Below, one piece after another: positions 1 to 12,300 of a DNA stretch of 64,000 nt. Both the position numbers and the translations under genes were made by a program. Under the pieces are notes generated by a model that was given only the letters and a program-made list of their open reading frames with translations, was not told where the DNA came from and ran no database searches. This stretch comes from Macrotis lagotis (taxonomy: Eukaryota > Chordata > Mammalia > Peramelemorphia > Peramelidae). Every line of letters starts with the position of its first letter. The stretch's first letter is position 1. The stretch covers positions 189,795,991 through 189,859,990 of the forward strand of contig NC_133661.1 in assembly GCF_037893015.1 (NCBI RefSeq), read 5' to 3'.

Positions 1-144
1 CCAGTGGATAAATTCCTTGCTATTATTGACTTAATTATCACTCCTATCTTAAACCCTTCTATTTATACATTTAGAAACAAAGACATGAAGGCAGCAATGA
101 AGAGATTGATTGGCCAGATAGTGAATTTTGAGAAAATTCTATAA
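1..144 (+). CDS. OR4F-type olfactory receptor, C-terminal end (5' part outside window)
   Basis: The frame is open from base 1 to a TAA at 142-144 and gives 47 residues. They match the last 47 residues of the intact receptor at 46279-47217 at 43 positions by eye. The piece covers extracellular loop 3 (PVDKF), TM7 with the receptor motif [10 protein letters not shown], and the cytoplasmic tail ending [11 protein letters not shown]. Olfactory receptors are seven-transmembrane G-protein-coupled receptors of olfactory neurons, usually coded by one exon. No stop or frameshift is seen in this piece, so the gene may be intact, but that cannot be judged from the window. A possible AATAAA signal lies at 398-403. 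The 3' flank is paralogous to that of the intact receptor, so the two are duplicates in opposite orientation. Confidence 0.85.
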   Translation, partial: PVDKFLAIIDLIITPILNPSIYTFRNKDMKAAMKRLIGQIVNFEKIL

Positions 145-439
145 ATCACACTCATGACCACCATTTCCCCTGTTAACATGGTGTAGTGTTGTTTAGAGGA
201 CAGAAGACTTGCCTGAAACTAGGAAGACTCAGATTTGTGTCTCCTTTTGCCATATAATGTCTATAAAATCATGAAAATGCTACTTAGCTTCTCAGTACTC
301 TATGAAGCTCAGAACATAAATTTCAGCACAGTGACTGATCTGATTTTCATTTTGTCAGTACCCACCCACCAGTAATTTTCTACAACAGTGAGAACGCAAT
401 AAAGTTCAGATTGGCCACTAGGCAAAAAATTATATAAAG

Positions 440-660
440 TGATGGATTTAAAGGCAGAAAAATCTAAATTAAAATCCTTCTACACATATTTAACAACTAT
501 AGTTCCCTGGACAATTCACCTAGCCTTTTAGTCTCAGTTTTCTCATTTCCAAATGTAGATAATAATAGCATTTATATCACATAGTTGTAAGGATCCCATA
601 TGCTAACTTATGTACAATGTTTTTCAAATTTTCGAATGCTATATAAGTTTTAGTGATTTT
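440..660 (+). repeat. MIR/MAR1-type SINE
   Basis: The order of sense-strand MIR is visible: a core like 'ttccctggacaattcacct', then 'gtctcagttttctcat', 'aatgtagataataatagca', and a tail giving 'cacatagttgtaaggat'. The same copy is present in the right arm at 45790-46010, so it is older than the duplication. Confidence 0.7.
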
Positions 661-1545
661 TCCTTTCTCTCTACTCTTTAAATATGATTATTTCAAACCA
701 AGAACTTGACTTGGATTGTGCTTTATGCTAGTGGTACTTAAACTGATATGAAGTTTAGTCACCTAATATTCATTTTGACTGCTACTTCATCTGCTTGCTC
801 AAACATATAATAAAACACACTGCAGACTTAAATTTTCAGGGGATAGTACTAAAAACCATATTTTCCTTTATTTGCAGATTCACCTAGAAGTTCATACTAA
901 TTAGTCACTTATGGACACTAACCCTGTCTTTAGAAATAGGATTATTTTGCCAATCAGAAAGTGAAGGTTGGTATCTCCTAATTTCATCAAGCATGAATAT
1001 AGAGAAGAGAGTTATAAAATTTGTTAATACTTCCTACATTGTTATCATAGATTATAGCTAGTGTAACACTCTAGATAAAGAGTATAATAGAAGGGATTAC
1101 TTATTAGGAATATTTAAAACTCTAAAAACACTTTTATTATAGATTTTTGATTCTATAAGTAGTTTCTTTCTTCTGCCTGGCCAGATTAATGTCTTTTCTG
1201 AAGAATATCTTAAAAAGCTAAATGACATAGCCAAAGAAAATTATATATACACAATGAAATACATGGATCATAAATTTACCTTTCTATTTGATTCTTTTGA
1301 TATTTAACTTTAATAAGAATCAATGAAGTATTTATTTTATTTAACTTTATTTAGTATGTGTGAATTTAAATACAGATATTGTCACTTAGAACAATGAGAT
1401 TTCTACTATAAAGCACATCTTTCAATTTGCTTTGATGTATACTTTAAATCTATATAAGATTGTATAAATTATAAATTTATTTAGCTTGACTTAGAGTATA
1501 AATAGCTCCATAGCTATGATTAAAAATTGCCTTTGATAGTTAGTT

Positions 1546-1546
1546 T

Positions 1547-1577
<31 letters not shown>
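1546..1577. repeat. (TC)n/(AC)n microsatellite
   Basis: A run of TC followed directly by AC. The right arm has the reverse-complement (GA)n at 45248-45267 in the matching place, so the repeat seed predates the duplication. Confidence 0.9.
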
Positions 1578-2677
1578 GACACATTACTGTACTCACTCAT
1601 TGTGCATCTCTATGAGAAAATCAATGCTTATAGTAAATAGAATTATATTTTCTTTTTGTTTCTTGAAACTTAGAATCATCCATCCCTATTTTGCCTGCTG
1701 TAGTTACAATAAACTAAATCACTATTTAACAAAACGGCTTGCCAAATATTCAGTCATAGCTGAATTCTATGCCTCCCCAACTCTATTTTTCCTCATGAAG
1801 CATATAACAACTCCTTCCAGATTTCAGTCATTCACAAATTTAATGAACATGCTTCTAAATCTTATCTAAATAATCCACAAACCTATTCAACAAAGTGTTA
1901 TCAAAGATAATCAGATACATATAACTGAAAATCATTGTCATAAAATAAGTTTTATAATTTTCATTGATAATGTTGAAGCATAATTTACCTTTGTATCTCC
2001 TTTTATTTGTATTATTTCTCCCCCTCATCATCGTTGTTCTCCTTCATCTTTGTCTTATCTTATCCTATTCCTTTCTTATCTTCCATTCTTTCCATGTTTT
2101 CATTCCCTCTTAAGAAAGGAACCACTGTTCCATGTTTCAATTTCCATTGTCACTGATGCTAATTCTGAACTCTAGAAGACATAGTGAGTGTTAGAAGAAC
2201 TATCTGATTTTCTGTCTTTGACTAAGATTCCATTTGCTTTGAAGTCATAATTTATAACCTGAAACTAACTTGATTATAATAGATTATGTGGAAAATTTAA
2301 AGTAGGAAAACAGAACTCTAGAGCTTAAAAGTAATTCATCTCAATAGTTTAAGACCAGCGATGAAATCATTTTCCTAAAACCTTACAAAGAGCAGCAAAT
2401 TAAAGATAAAACACTGCTCTTTCCTTTATAGCTCATTGCATTGTTAATTTTATTGTTAGTCTATCTCACATGGTGTAGCACTTATATTAAAACTTGGGAA
2501 AATAACTGATTCTAGTTATTATCCTATTAATCTAAGGCAAAGTGTTGTTCTAAGATAAAATCTCCATGTTGGTTATATCAAGAACTCTCTTACATCAGTG
2601 TTGCATCAATTGCTCATGGATAAAATGGTCATTGATGTCCAATATGTCTGCTATGCTTTTAAGTGCTTTTAGACACT

Positions 2678-2870
2678 ATATATTTCATACTTTATGTTTT
2701 TTCCTTAAAGATATAATTTCTCCTTCATCACATACAATTTAGATAAATGCATACCATGGAAACAATGTAAAGACTAATAGAATACCTTCTGTGGGGGTGG
2801 GGGGAAGGAAGCAAGATTGGGAGAAAAATTGTAAAATTAAAAATAAATAAAATTTTCCCAAAAAAAAGAA
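2678..2870 (+). mobile_element. L1 3'-UTR fragment, 5'-truncated
   Basis: It matches the L1 3' ends elsewhere in the window: 'tactttatgttttttcctta', 'taccatggaaacaatgtaaa', a G-rich block (tgtgggggtggggggaagg), 'gtaaaattaaaaataaata', then an A-rich tail. The corresponding stretch of the right arm (about 44100-44140, reverse) reads straight through without it, so it inserted after the duplication. Confidence 0.75.
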
Positions 2871-3067
2871 CAGCGGGACTCTTGCAAGATATTGTTATCC
2901 ACTTGTCTTACCCTAGATAGATGAGAGAGGAAACTTTGGAGAGAAGCAATTAGTTTTAAGTCCATAGATATTGGAAAGATTACAGTATTACAGTAAAGTA
3001 TTGAAGCATAGTGGTCACAAAAATTTCCTGTGATGTTTGACTAAATCAATTGACCTACTGAACTTTT

Positions 3068-3877
3068 TTTTTTTTAACAAAGAGACAGCATCCCTTTATT
3101 CTATACCTACTTATTCCTTATTTATCCATAAGGAGCAATAAAGATCGATAGAACCTGGAATGGGTGGTGGGGTGAAGGAGAGCTCCAGCCCTCTGGGGCT
3201 TTGCAGTGTTAAGTCACCAGGTGGTTGAATTACATTGCCCTCCTTGGTAAGGGCCCAATTTTGGTTTCAAGGATTGTTGACGGCAACTTCAATCTTCTCT
3301 TCTAAGTTATCCTGGGTAATGAATGTTTCCACATGTTCTTGCAACTGGGAAACTTCTCTCTCCTTCTCTTGGATAAACACTGCCATCTCCTGTGCCTTCT
3401 TCATCTCCTCCTGGACCTCATGCTGCACCTGTTCCTGCTATTACTACTGAAACCTTGAGATCATCAGCGCCTGCAGCTGGTCATTCTCTGCTTGGTTCCA
3501 GGCCATGAGCCACTTCTGTTCCTCAGCATCATGCTCAGCTTTCAGTTTCCCCAATTTATCATCAGAAGCTTTTCTCCAAACTTCTTACAAGAATTCAAGC
3601 CTGAGGGCTCGCACTATCTGTCAGTAGCTCTTATAAAGTTCCATCAGTATGTACATTTTGATGAGGTCTACCAGGGTTGGAATTCTCAAGCACCTGATCA
3701 TGGAATTGGTGGGTGGGTCATGGTTTTATGGCCCCTTGCAGGCTGAAGCAATAGTGGTAAAGAAGTTAACCAGGACCAGAGGCCTGATTGAGTTGCCCAA
3801 TCAACCCAAAGTGCCGAGCATGGCCATAACCATGAGGAATTCTGAGACTCTAGTATTATAGCATTGCTTAGTGCATC
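3068..3877 (-). pseudogene. MRPS26: Processed (retro)pseudogene of MRPS26, mitoribosomal protein mS26
   Basis: On the minus strand the translation follows MRPS26 almost end to end. It starts at the ATG at 3821-3819 (MLGTLG..., like human MLRALS...), then LVDLIKMYILMELYKSY, QIVRALRLEFL, KWLMAWNQAENDQLQ, then a charged helix ending KEREVSQLQEHVETFITQDN, and NQNWALTKEGNVIQPP near the C-terminus. mS26 is a small-subunit protein of the mitochondrial ribosome. The copy is dead: there are in-frame stops (one after the LG of MLGTLG, three in a row after ISRFQ, one before NQNWAL) and frame changes in the first third. It has the marks of an L1-made retrocopy: no introns, AATAAA near 3100 on the minus strand, a 12-base poly(A) (T-run 3064-3075), and a 13-base duplication at 3055-3067 and 3878-3890 (ctactgaactttt / ctgttgaactttt, two transitions apart). 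The right arm has the empty site. Confidence 0.88.
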
Positions 3878-3890
3878 CTGTTGAACTTTT

Positions 3891-5104
3891 GTTATCAATT
3901 TTATTTATGTTATAGAGTTGACATATGTGCCACCAAGAAATCTTTGTGTCTCTTGGGACCAAACATGTAGGGTCCACAATGGTCCTCTACCACTTTAAGA
4001 TGCCATTTTTAATAACAGGACTGTCAATGAAGATTTGGAGGATTTCTCTTCTCATTTCACTTAACAGTGTGGGAGGAAGGACTTCAGGAATTTTCATAGA
4101 AGATATGAACTAAATGAGCCAAAGACTCCCTTGTGACTTCATGGAATTCAGTGGCAAACTGAATCCCACCTCAACCCAAATTAAATTGCTGTGATTTATG
4201 CCAAAGTAACCTGGGAATAGGGATGTGTCAGAATTTATGAAATTGAATTCAAATGGGTTTGTGAATGGAATCTGAAGTTAGGTAAGGTTTTTGCTTATAA
4301 AAAAGAGTTAAAGTGTGAGTAGTATATTTTTAAGTTCCTTGGTGGGGGGAATCCCTCATCCCAGGCATCAGATGAATATAACCAGAATATAACCCTATGC
4401 AAAAGCCTACAGATCATCTGCACTCAAGAGATAAAGAAGATGTTGGAAATTCAGGTTCTGAGGAAAGGATTAGTTTTGGGAAAAGAAAATTTGGAGGGAA
4501 ACTCACACATTTGCTCTACAATAGGGTTATCCAGAAGGTAGAAGTCTGTCAGTGTCTTCCTTATTAGTCATACAGATCATCTAGAAAATAAAATTGGGAC
4601 AGAGAATAGGAAAAAGGCATGAGTGGGGGTTGTGTTGGGACTAAAGAATGTGAACCCAATCTCTGAGGTTTTAGTCTGAATTTTATTAGCGAACAAAATA
4701 AATCATTTATTATTCTATGGCACTGTATCAAATTAAAAGTATTTTTGTCTATTTTATGTGTATTACAGACTACTGATTGAACTGAAATGGAGATGAGGCA
4801 AGAGCATTGGGCTAATTGTTAGAAGTCACTGACCAAATCAAAAGGGTAGTATAATGATTTCTAATATCAGTCATGCTCACTAATTGGAAGGATTAATACA
4901 CATATTGGTGGGTGTAACTGAGTCCCATCGATGTGTGGCTACACTGTCTGGCACATATTCCCGAAAGTACCATTACACAAAATTTCTACATATTCGTGAA
5001 AATCTTCATACTAAGAAATTTTAGGAACTGTTGTAAAACTGCACTCACTATTGCTTCAAATAATTACTCTCTGATGGTCTTTTGATAATTTAATTTTTTT
5101 GTTA
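3891..5104. other. Non-coding 3'-flank of the duplicated receptor cassette
   Basis: No gene or clear repeat is seen. The stretch aligns with 42700-43900 reversed, for example 'ctctgaggttttagtctga' at 4661 against 'ctctgaggttttattctga' in the right arm. Confidence 0.6.
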
Positions 5105-5116
5105 CCAATTTTCTTT

Positions 5117-5230
5117 CCTTTTTTTTGCAATGCAATGGAGTTAAGTGACTTGCCCAAGATCATATAGCTAGGTAAATATTTAGTGTCTCCAGGCCTGGTG
5201 TCTATTCACTACGTCACCTAGCTACTGCTT
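5117..5230 (-). mobile_element. tRNA-headed marsupial SINE (WSINE/MAR1-like), shortened
   Basis: Minus-strand copy: T-run, 'gttaagtgacttgcccaaga', 'agctaggtaaatatttagtg', ending 'cacctagctactgctt'. It is flanked by a perfect 12-base duplication, ccaattttcttt, at 5105-5116 and 5231-5242. The right arm has a single copy of this site without the SINE. Confidence 0.8.
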
Positions 5231-5479
5231 CCAATTTTCTTTTTTTGGTTACTATGTTAAATGATAAAAATGATAAAAAAAAAAAGGGGGGGGGACATCA
5301 CAAAGAGAGAACATTGAGAGATAAGTAGAGTGCAAGCAGAAAAACTCCTGGAAATAAGTAGGATTCTTGTTACTGATTTTTCTCATCTGCTTATCTATAA
5401 GAAAATTCAGTGGGAAAAACACATTAAGAATTATGTAATGTGTTAGACTATATAAGAATTTATGTAGCATTTTTCTAAA

Positions 5480-5745
5480 GACTTTTAAATACCCCAAATA
5501 TTTCATTTGATGCTCACAACTCCATGAGGTAGATATTATTATTATTATTATTATTATGCCCATTATAAAGATTAAGAAAACTGAGACAAAGATTAAATTA
5601 CTTAAAATTAACATTTGAAACTACTAATTCTGAAAATATTAAAAACTAATATTGCTAAAAAGAAACTGAATCCAGATTTGAATTCAGATCTTCCTGTCTC
5701 TAGATTTGGCATTCTGATCACTGTGGCACCCCCTGCCTCCATGTG
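5480..5745 (-). repeat. MIR/MAR1-type SINE with TTA-repeat
   Basis: Antisense MIR order: 'gatgctcacaactccatgag', 'gtagatattattattatt', 'cccattataaagattaag', 'aaaactgagac', then 'gatttgaattcagatcttcc' and 'cactgtggcacc'. The counterpart in the right arm is 42255-42490, also antisense relative to the cassette. Confidence 0.7.
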
Positions 5746-5979
5746 TTATTATTCAATTATTTTAAAAGGCTAAAATTGCAATATACAATACAATACAGAT
5801 AAATAATTGATAGATATGTGATGATCGTTGAGCTAAAAGAGACACAAAGTGAAATGAAAACATTAATGTAAGTACAGAAGAGGAAAACTTGTGACTTGAG
5901 AAAAAATTTCAAAAACAATATGTAGTAATTAAAATTCCTCCCTGAAAAGTTCTTGTTTAAATAATATCTTGCTAGATTA

Positions 5980-6200
5980 TTAGAAAGAGGTAGGATTCAA
6001 GCCAGGTCTTCCCTTGAAACCAGTTGGCATGATTGTAAAATTTGAAAATGGCAAAAAGTGACAAAAAAGAGATGTATTGCTAAAATATCTCAAAAAGCTG
6101 GAATAATAGCCCATTTAATTTAAAATACAGCTTAATTAGGATGAATTTAACATGCTGTATTTGAAGTAAATAATTGACACAGAAAAGGAGATTTATGTCT
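5980..6200 (+). mobile_element. L3/CR1-like LINE fragment (old)
   Basis: The reverse complement resembles the conserved CR1/L3 stretch reading, in consensus, roughly 'tttcat.ttgttagattt...cattctagcct.tcaagatctttttgga...ccatctgcaaatttgataa'. The same fragment is in the right arm (41830-42110) and in the third copy (54380-54560), which supports an old insertion older than all duplications. Confidence 0.5.
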
Positions 6201-6424
6201 AGATAATTCCCGCTATTTTTAGTGGATAGAAAGCTCAATATAAATCAACAGTTTTACATTGCACCAAAAAATTAATAGGATTTTAGTTTATATTGATAAT
6301 GAAGACTAGTAATAATGGTAATGTACTTACTATCCTTGTCTTTGTTGAGATCACATTTGGGTGTTCAAAATAGAGCTGAGTAAAACTGGACTGATGCTTT
6401 AAGAGGTAATAAACTCAGGATTTT

Positions 6425-6589
6425 GGGGGCAGCTAGGTAGCACAGTGGATAGAGCACCAGTCCTGGAGTCAGGAGTACCTGAGTTCAAATCCAGTCTCAG
6501 ACACTTAATAATTACCTAGCTGTGTGGCCTTAGGCAAGCCACTTAATCCCATTGCCTTCCAAAAAAACCCAACAAAACAACTAAAAAAT
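6425..6589 (+). mobile_element. tRNA-headed marsupial SINE (WSINE/WALLSI-like)
   Basis: Full copy: gggggcagctaggtagcaca, 'gtggatagagcaccagtcc', B-box-like 'gagttcaaatccagtctc', 'cctagctgtgtggccttagg', then an A-rich tail. It is absent from the matching place of the right arm. Confidence 0.92.
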
Positions 6590-7145
6590 AACCTTTTTTA
6601 AAGAAGGATATGACTTTCAAACTTGAGTGTTTTTGATTCTGTAGCAATATGGTCAAGTCTGGAGCAAGATGTATTTTAGGTCAAAAGAGCTCATGAAGGA
6701 TCACCTATGAAATTAATATATCACACAATGTATTAGTAAATAAGAGTTGTTCAGTTCAAGTATACTGTGACAGTAGATACATTAAAATTTGTTTTTTTTT
6801 AAGGAGAGTTGAGTTCTCCATATTGACCAATTACATGACACTTCATTTGCAATTTTATGGACATCAAGTTTGGAATAGCGTCAGAATTAATGTCTGGGTT
6901 AGAGAACATAAAAACAGTTGAAGTTTTTATCTAATCTAAATCATTTGGCATATGCCTAATTTTGTTTGAACTTGCAAGTTTCATTGACCCCTTCCTCTTC
7001 ATTCTTCTGGCTTTACTTCCAATCTTCTCATTTTGTCTCCCCACCTTTCTCTCCACCTTACTTTACTTTACACCAATTTCTTCCTTCTACTCCTTTTTTT
7101 TTTAATCTATTAAGTTACAATTGATTTTGTGCAAGAATATCTATT

Positions 7146-7296
7146 AAGGGGAGGCTAGGTGGCACAGCAGATAGAGCACTGGTCCTGGAGTCAGGATTAC
7201 CTGAGTTCAAATCCAGCCTCAGACACTTAATGATTACCTGGCTGTGTGGCCTTGGGCAAGCCATTTAACTCCATTTGCCTTGCAAAAAAAAAAAAA
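7146..7296 (+). mobile_element. tRNA-headed marsupial SINE with perfect target-site duplication
   Basis: A full SINE with a poly(A) tail is bounded by the 13-base direct repeat aagaatatctatt at 7133-7145 and 7297-7309. The right arm holds the site once (reverse of about 40684-40708, gcaagattatctattgaat) and no SINE, so it inserted after the duplication. Confidence 0.95.
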
Positions 7297-7614
7297 AAGA
7301 ATATCTATTGAACACTAGACATATGCAGATTACTGATTGGGGAATAAGAAGATGAACAGAAGATCAAAGTATACTTTTTACCACAAAGAACTTAAAATAA
7401 AGTTTAATGAGTTGGGGTATGTATGAATGAGAAGAAAGCATGTTATAATAGACAAAGGTTTAGTTCAGCCCATACAAAAATTCTGTAGCCATTTAGAGGA
7501 ATGAAAAAATCATGAATGATGAGGTAACCAAGATAAAGATAAAATAGAGGAACTTAAGTTGATTCAGTAGGTTTGGGTAGATTTCTGATAGAAAGTAACA
7601 GGATATTTAGGTAA

Positions 7615-9318
7615 ATGAATGTCTTGATTAAATGGGTTTTTGAACTGGTTAAAATGATGTACCTCAAATTTGATCTTAAAATTGTAACTGCATACAATGT
7701 TCTCTTCAGTTCACTTCATGCCATGTTTTTTCTGAGATCATCAATCTCATCTTTTCTTATAGCATCTTTGCATTTCATCATAATCATATACCATAACTTG
7801 TTTGGCCATTTCCCAATTGATGTGTATCTATGTTATTTCCAGTTATTTTTTTTGCAAACAAAATATAAATATTTAAGAATATATGGGTTCTTTTTCCTTT
7901 CTCCAATCACATTTGGAAATAGACCTAGTAGGGTAGATGGTTTTTTATAACATAATTCCAGATGATTCTTCAAAACATTAAGTTCACAGTTTCACAGTGG
8001 ATGTGTCCCAATTTTTCAACAATTCCTCCAATGTTTTATGCTTTTTCCTTTAATCATTTTAGTCAGTATTATAGATATGTCCAGAAAACACATCTCATTC
8101 TTGATTTTGAGTCATTCATATTTCTTTTCATCAGGAAGAAAGTAGCATCTTTCATCAATAATTCTCAGAAATCATGATTCATCATTACACTGATTCAACT
8201 TCTAATTCTTTCAAAGTTATAGTTTTCTTCTATATAAATTTCTGTTCAATCTTCTCTGTATTGTTCATATATGCCTTCCCAGGTTTCTCTCAAAAAATTC
8301 TCTTCATCATTTGCTACAACATAAAATTATTCCATCTTATTTATATTTTATAATTTATTTAACCATTCCAAAGTGCATAGCACCCTCAGATTTTCATTAT
8401 TTTCCCTTAAAAAGCACTATAAATATTTTTATGAACCCTTAGAGGTTGTTTTGCTTAGGATTAACTCTTACTTTATTGAACTCTACTTATCTCTTTTCTA
8501 TCCTTCAGTTTCCCTCTTATTTCCTTTTGGTATGAAATATCTTTCTCTAACTGTTTACATGTGTGTATTATTTTCTACTCAATCAATTTAAATAAGTGAA
8601 CTTCCAGTGCCAGTCATTCCCCTCCACCCCCTCCTTCTTGTTTTTATAGTTTTGTATTTGTACACTCATTTTCCTAATATTCCTTTCCATTATCTCTTCC
8701 TCTTTGCTTCCATTCTTCTCTTAAGATTATTCAGAAAACAGAATTACTCTGAGACCATTTTTATTTAGAGTTCCTCTAAGTACCTGAGGATCAGAAATTC
8801 AATGGGACTCATATTATTTAATACGCAAGTAGTTTATCTTTATTTAGTCTTTTATCATTGTTCATTCATATTTCACAAATTCTACTTAGCTCCTTTTAAA
8901 AGGAATGTTTAGAAATCTCTATTTCTTTAAAGAGCTATATATTTTGTTGAATTATGCTCATTTTCTTCCATAAGTCATTCTTGACTTTATGGCTTCTGTG
9001 ATATTATATTCTAAGCTTTACTTTTCTATGTTATGGGTTATCTTTGACTCGGAAGTAGATTTTGACAATAATGTACATAGGAGCTTAGGGTTTCATTCTG
9101 GATGTGACCTGTATGTTCTTTTTATTTTGATGTTTCCCTGTGGTTCTTAAGAAATCTGCATGGTCTTCTTTGAAGATTTACTGAAATATGTTGTTGAGGC
9201 TTTTTTTTTTGAAATTCAAATGCCTCCGTGGTTCAAGTGTTTTCTGTTCAGTGTTTTTCTGTATCAGTTCTTATGGCACACCATATATATATAGTCTTTT
9301 TTCAGGATTTCTGTTTTA
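7615..9318 (-). mobile_element. Old L1 remains, minus strand, composite
   Basis: The reverse complement of 7780-8060 gives L1 ORF2 C-terminal sequence; on + it reads 'catataccataacttgttt', 'ggccatttcccaattgatg', 'gacctagtagggtagatgg'. A second, similar 3'-end-like piece runs 8180-8585. Sequence at 8850-9310 looks like antisense L1 ORF1 ('gatttactgaaatatgttg'). All are heavily diverged, and boundaries inside are uncertain. Confidence 0.55.
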
Positions 9319-9331
9319 AAATTCCTTGTTT

Positions 9332-12300
9332 GGATTTCTGGGTTAGAGCTAAGATAGCTGTGTGAAGCTCACATCTCCTGGAGCTTTACCTTGTCAAAGA
9401 CAAATAAAGCCTTACCAAGAAAAGAAAAAATCCAAAAATATTTTCAATAGTAGACAGCATTGAAGATTGTTAGTGAAAGCTTGTCATTTGGGGGGATAAG
9501 GGGAAGTAAAGCCAAGAGAGGCTGGAGGGGGGAAAACCAGAAGGAGGCTTTAAGCCACAGTGCAGTCCATGTCCTGACAACTTGACAACAGCATAGGTCC
9601 TGGCAATTAGATAGCAAGCCAGCAGGGAGTGTCCCAACCACAAATCTGGACCCTGGGAGTACCAGGGGAGAAGGCAGGACTGGCTTAGGAACAAACCACT
9701 ATGCAGGCAGAACAAGGACATAAGGAGGAAATTACTGCAAAGGCAAGGCCCAACTGCATAGGCAACAACTTGACCAACAAAAGTCAGGGATCAAACCTAA
9801 GCTCCAACATATAAAAGCTTGGATTGATACACCCCATAACCTAGGAGCAGAGCTAAAACAATAAACGAGCAAAAACACTAAAAGAGTATACACTAAAGAA
9901 AAGTACTTTGCTTGTTGGAAGAAGAAATTAGAGCAAAGTTACTCATAGGGGAGTCTCAAAAGAGTCTATGAATTGCACTCAAATCCAAAATCTCATAGAA
10001 GAGCTTAAAAAAGAACTTAAAAAACCAAAGAAGAGAGGAAGAACAAAAATGGAAAAAAGAAATAAGAATCAAGCAGGAAAATTACAAAAAGTTGACCAAA
10101 GAAATCAACTCCATTAAAAGTAAAAATAACCAAATGGAAAAGGAAACACAGAAGCTAACTGAAGAAAATGAAACCCTAAAAATTAGAACTGAACAAAAAA
10201 TGAAGCTACAAGACTATAAGATTCCATCAGACAAAATAAAAAGGCTGAAAAAATTGAAGAAAATGTAAAGTAACTTTCAGGAAAAACAAATGAACTTGTT
10301 AATAGATCCTGGAGAGGTAATTTGCAAATCATTGGACAGCTAGAAAGCCCAGATCAAAAAAAGAACCTGGGGGAAACTGTATAAATCTGCCAAACCAAGA
10401 AGACAATGTAGCCATTGAGAGAATACACATAATTTCTGCAGAAAGAGATACCAGGATAAAAACTCCAATGACTGTTATTGTCAAACTCCAGAATTGCCAA
10501 TTAAAGGAGAAAATTCTGCAGGCAGAAAAAAGGAAACAACTTAAATACAAAGGAAAAACAATCAGACTCATGAATGAAATACAATCAGACTCACACAGCA
10601 CTTATCAACCTCATCATTAAAAAACCAGAGAACCTGGAATACCATATACCAGAGGGCAAGGGAGAGATTAATAAAATTGAAAGCAAAAATCCATTGATCT
10701 AATAAATATAACTGAGTTTCTTTTATGAAAAAAAATCAAATAGATGATCCTTTGGTTTTGGAAGATAACCAAATTACCAGTACCAAAAATGAAAAGGTGG
10801 ACTAACCACCAATGATGAATAAATTGAAGAATAATTCAGAATTACATTTCTCAAATGCCAATAAATTTGATAACCTAAATGAAATGCATAATATTTACCA
10901 AAATCTCAACTGCACACATTGAACAAAAGAGGAAATAACATACTTACATAACCCCATTTCAGAAACTTCCCAGATTAACATAAGAGGAACTAGAATTCAT
11001 AAATGAACCTGTTTCAGAAAAATAAATTGAAGAAACCATCAGTAAATTCCCTAAGAAAAAATGTCCAGGACCAGATTGATTTACAAGTGAATTCTACCAA
11101 ATTTTTAAGAGAATAATTAATTCCTATTTGACATAAAGTATTTTCAAAATAGGAGAAGATTCTACCAAATTCCTTTTATACCACCAGCATGGTATTGATA
11201 CTTGAACTAGGGAAAACCAAAATAAACAAATTTTAGCAAAGAGATCTTAGCGAGGTTATACTAGGATAATACATGATCAGGTAGGATTTATGCTAGGTAG
11301 GTAGGGATGGTTTAATATTAGAAAAACACTCTACATAACTGAACAAATTTATAGCAAAACCAACAGAAATCCTATGATTAGCTCAATAGATGCTGAAAAA
11401 ACCTTTGAAAAAATACATCCATTCCTATTAAAAACACTTAGAAAATTTAGGAAGAAATGGAGTTCTTTAAAGCCATAAGTTGAAACAATCTAAAACTATC
11501 AACAAATGTTATATAAGGGGATAATACTCAATAAGATCGGGGTGACTATTATCATCATTACTATTCACTATAAATTTAGAAATGTTAGCTCTAGCAATAA
11601 GAGAAGAAAAAGAAATTGAGGGAATCAGAAATGTCCATGAGGAAGAAAAGCATTCACTCCTTGCATATGATATAATGGTATACTTAGAGAACCCAAGAAA
11701 ATCATCTTGTAAACTCCTTGAAACAGTTGACAAATTCAGCAAAGTAGCAGGTTATAAAATAAACTCACATAAATCACCATCATTTCTATATATGAATAAC
11801 AAAGCCCAAGAGCAAGTGATTAAAAAGAGAAATTCTATTTAATGTAAATGCAGACAACATTAAATATTTGGGAATCTACTTCCCAAGATAAACCCAGAAA
11901 CTGTATGAACACAATTATAAAGCACATCTCATCCTAATAAAGTTAGATCCAAATAATTGAAAATATGTCAATTGCTCATGATTAGGTGAAACTAATATAA
12001 TAAATATGACAGTTCTACCCATATTAAAATATTTATTCAGAGCCAACACAATCAATTTATCAAATAATTATTTTCAAGCAGGAAAAGAAAAATAGAAACA
12101 AGATTCATCTGCAGCAACAAAAATTCAAGAATAGCAAGGGAATTGATAAAAAAGAAATGTAAAGGAAAGTAGCCTAGCTTTACTAGATCTAAAACTACAT
12201 GATTAAGTTGCATTCATCAAAACTGCCTGGTATTAGTTAAGAAACAGAATAATGGATCCATGGATTATGATAGACTCAAAAGATACAGTAGTAAATAGCT

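Larger units (their letters stand above)
1..7610 (+). repeat. Inverted segmental duplication, left arm (OR tail plus 3' flank)
   Basis: Read on +, this stretch aligns colinearly with the reverse complement of 40375-46420. Matched landmarks: 280-345 with 46075-46140; the MIR at 440-660 with 45790-46010; 720-790 with about 45660-45720; 1180-1560 with 45250-45600; 2460-2670 with 44110-44320; 4130-5090 with 42720-43690; 5990-6420 with 41570-42060; 6650-6930 with 40890-41190; 7300-7610 with 40375-40690. Similarity is moderate, with many small gaps, so the duplication is old. Insertions found only in this arm are an L1 3' end (2678), the MRPS26 retrocopy (3068) and three SINEs (5117, 6425, 7146). 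Confidence 0.85.

Noticed and set aside
3068-3877. MRPS26 copy as a working gene
   Set aside because: Several in-frame stops, including three in a row mid-protein, and frame changes, plus poly(A) and target duplications of a retrocopy.
5252-5614. 120-codon hydrophobic frame on minus
   Set aside because: Made of a TTA microsatellite, MIR and homopolymer runs; the paralogous arm does not keep the frame.
6425-7296. SINE heads as functional tRNA genes
   Set aside because: A- and B-box-like text is present, but no cloverleaf or acceptor pairing; these are SINE promoters.
7615-7950. 111-codon frame on +
   Set aside because: Antisense of an old L1 3' region.
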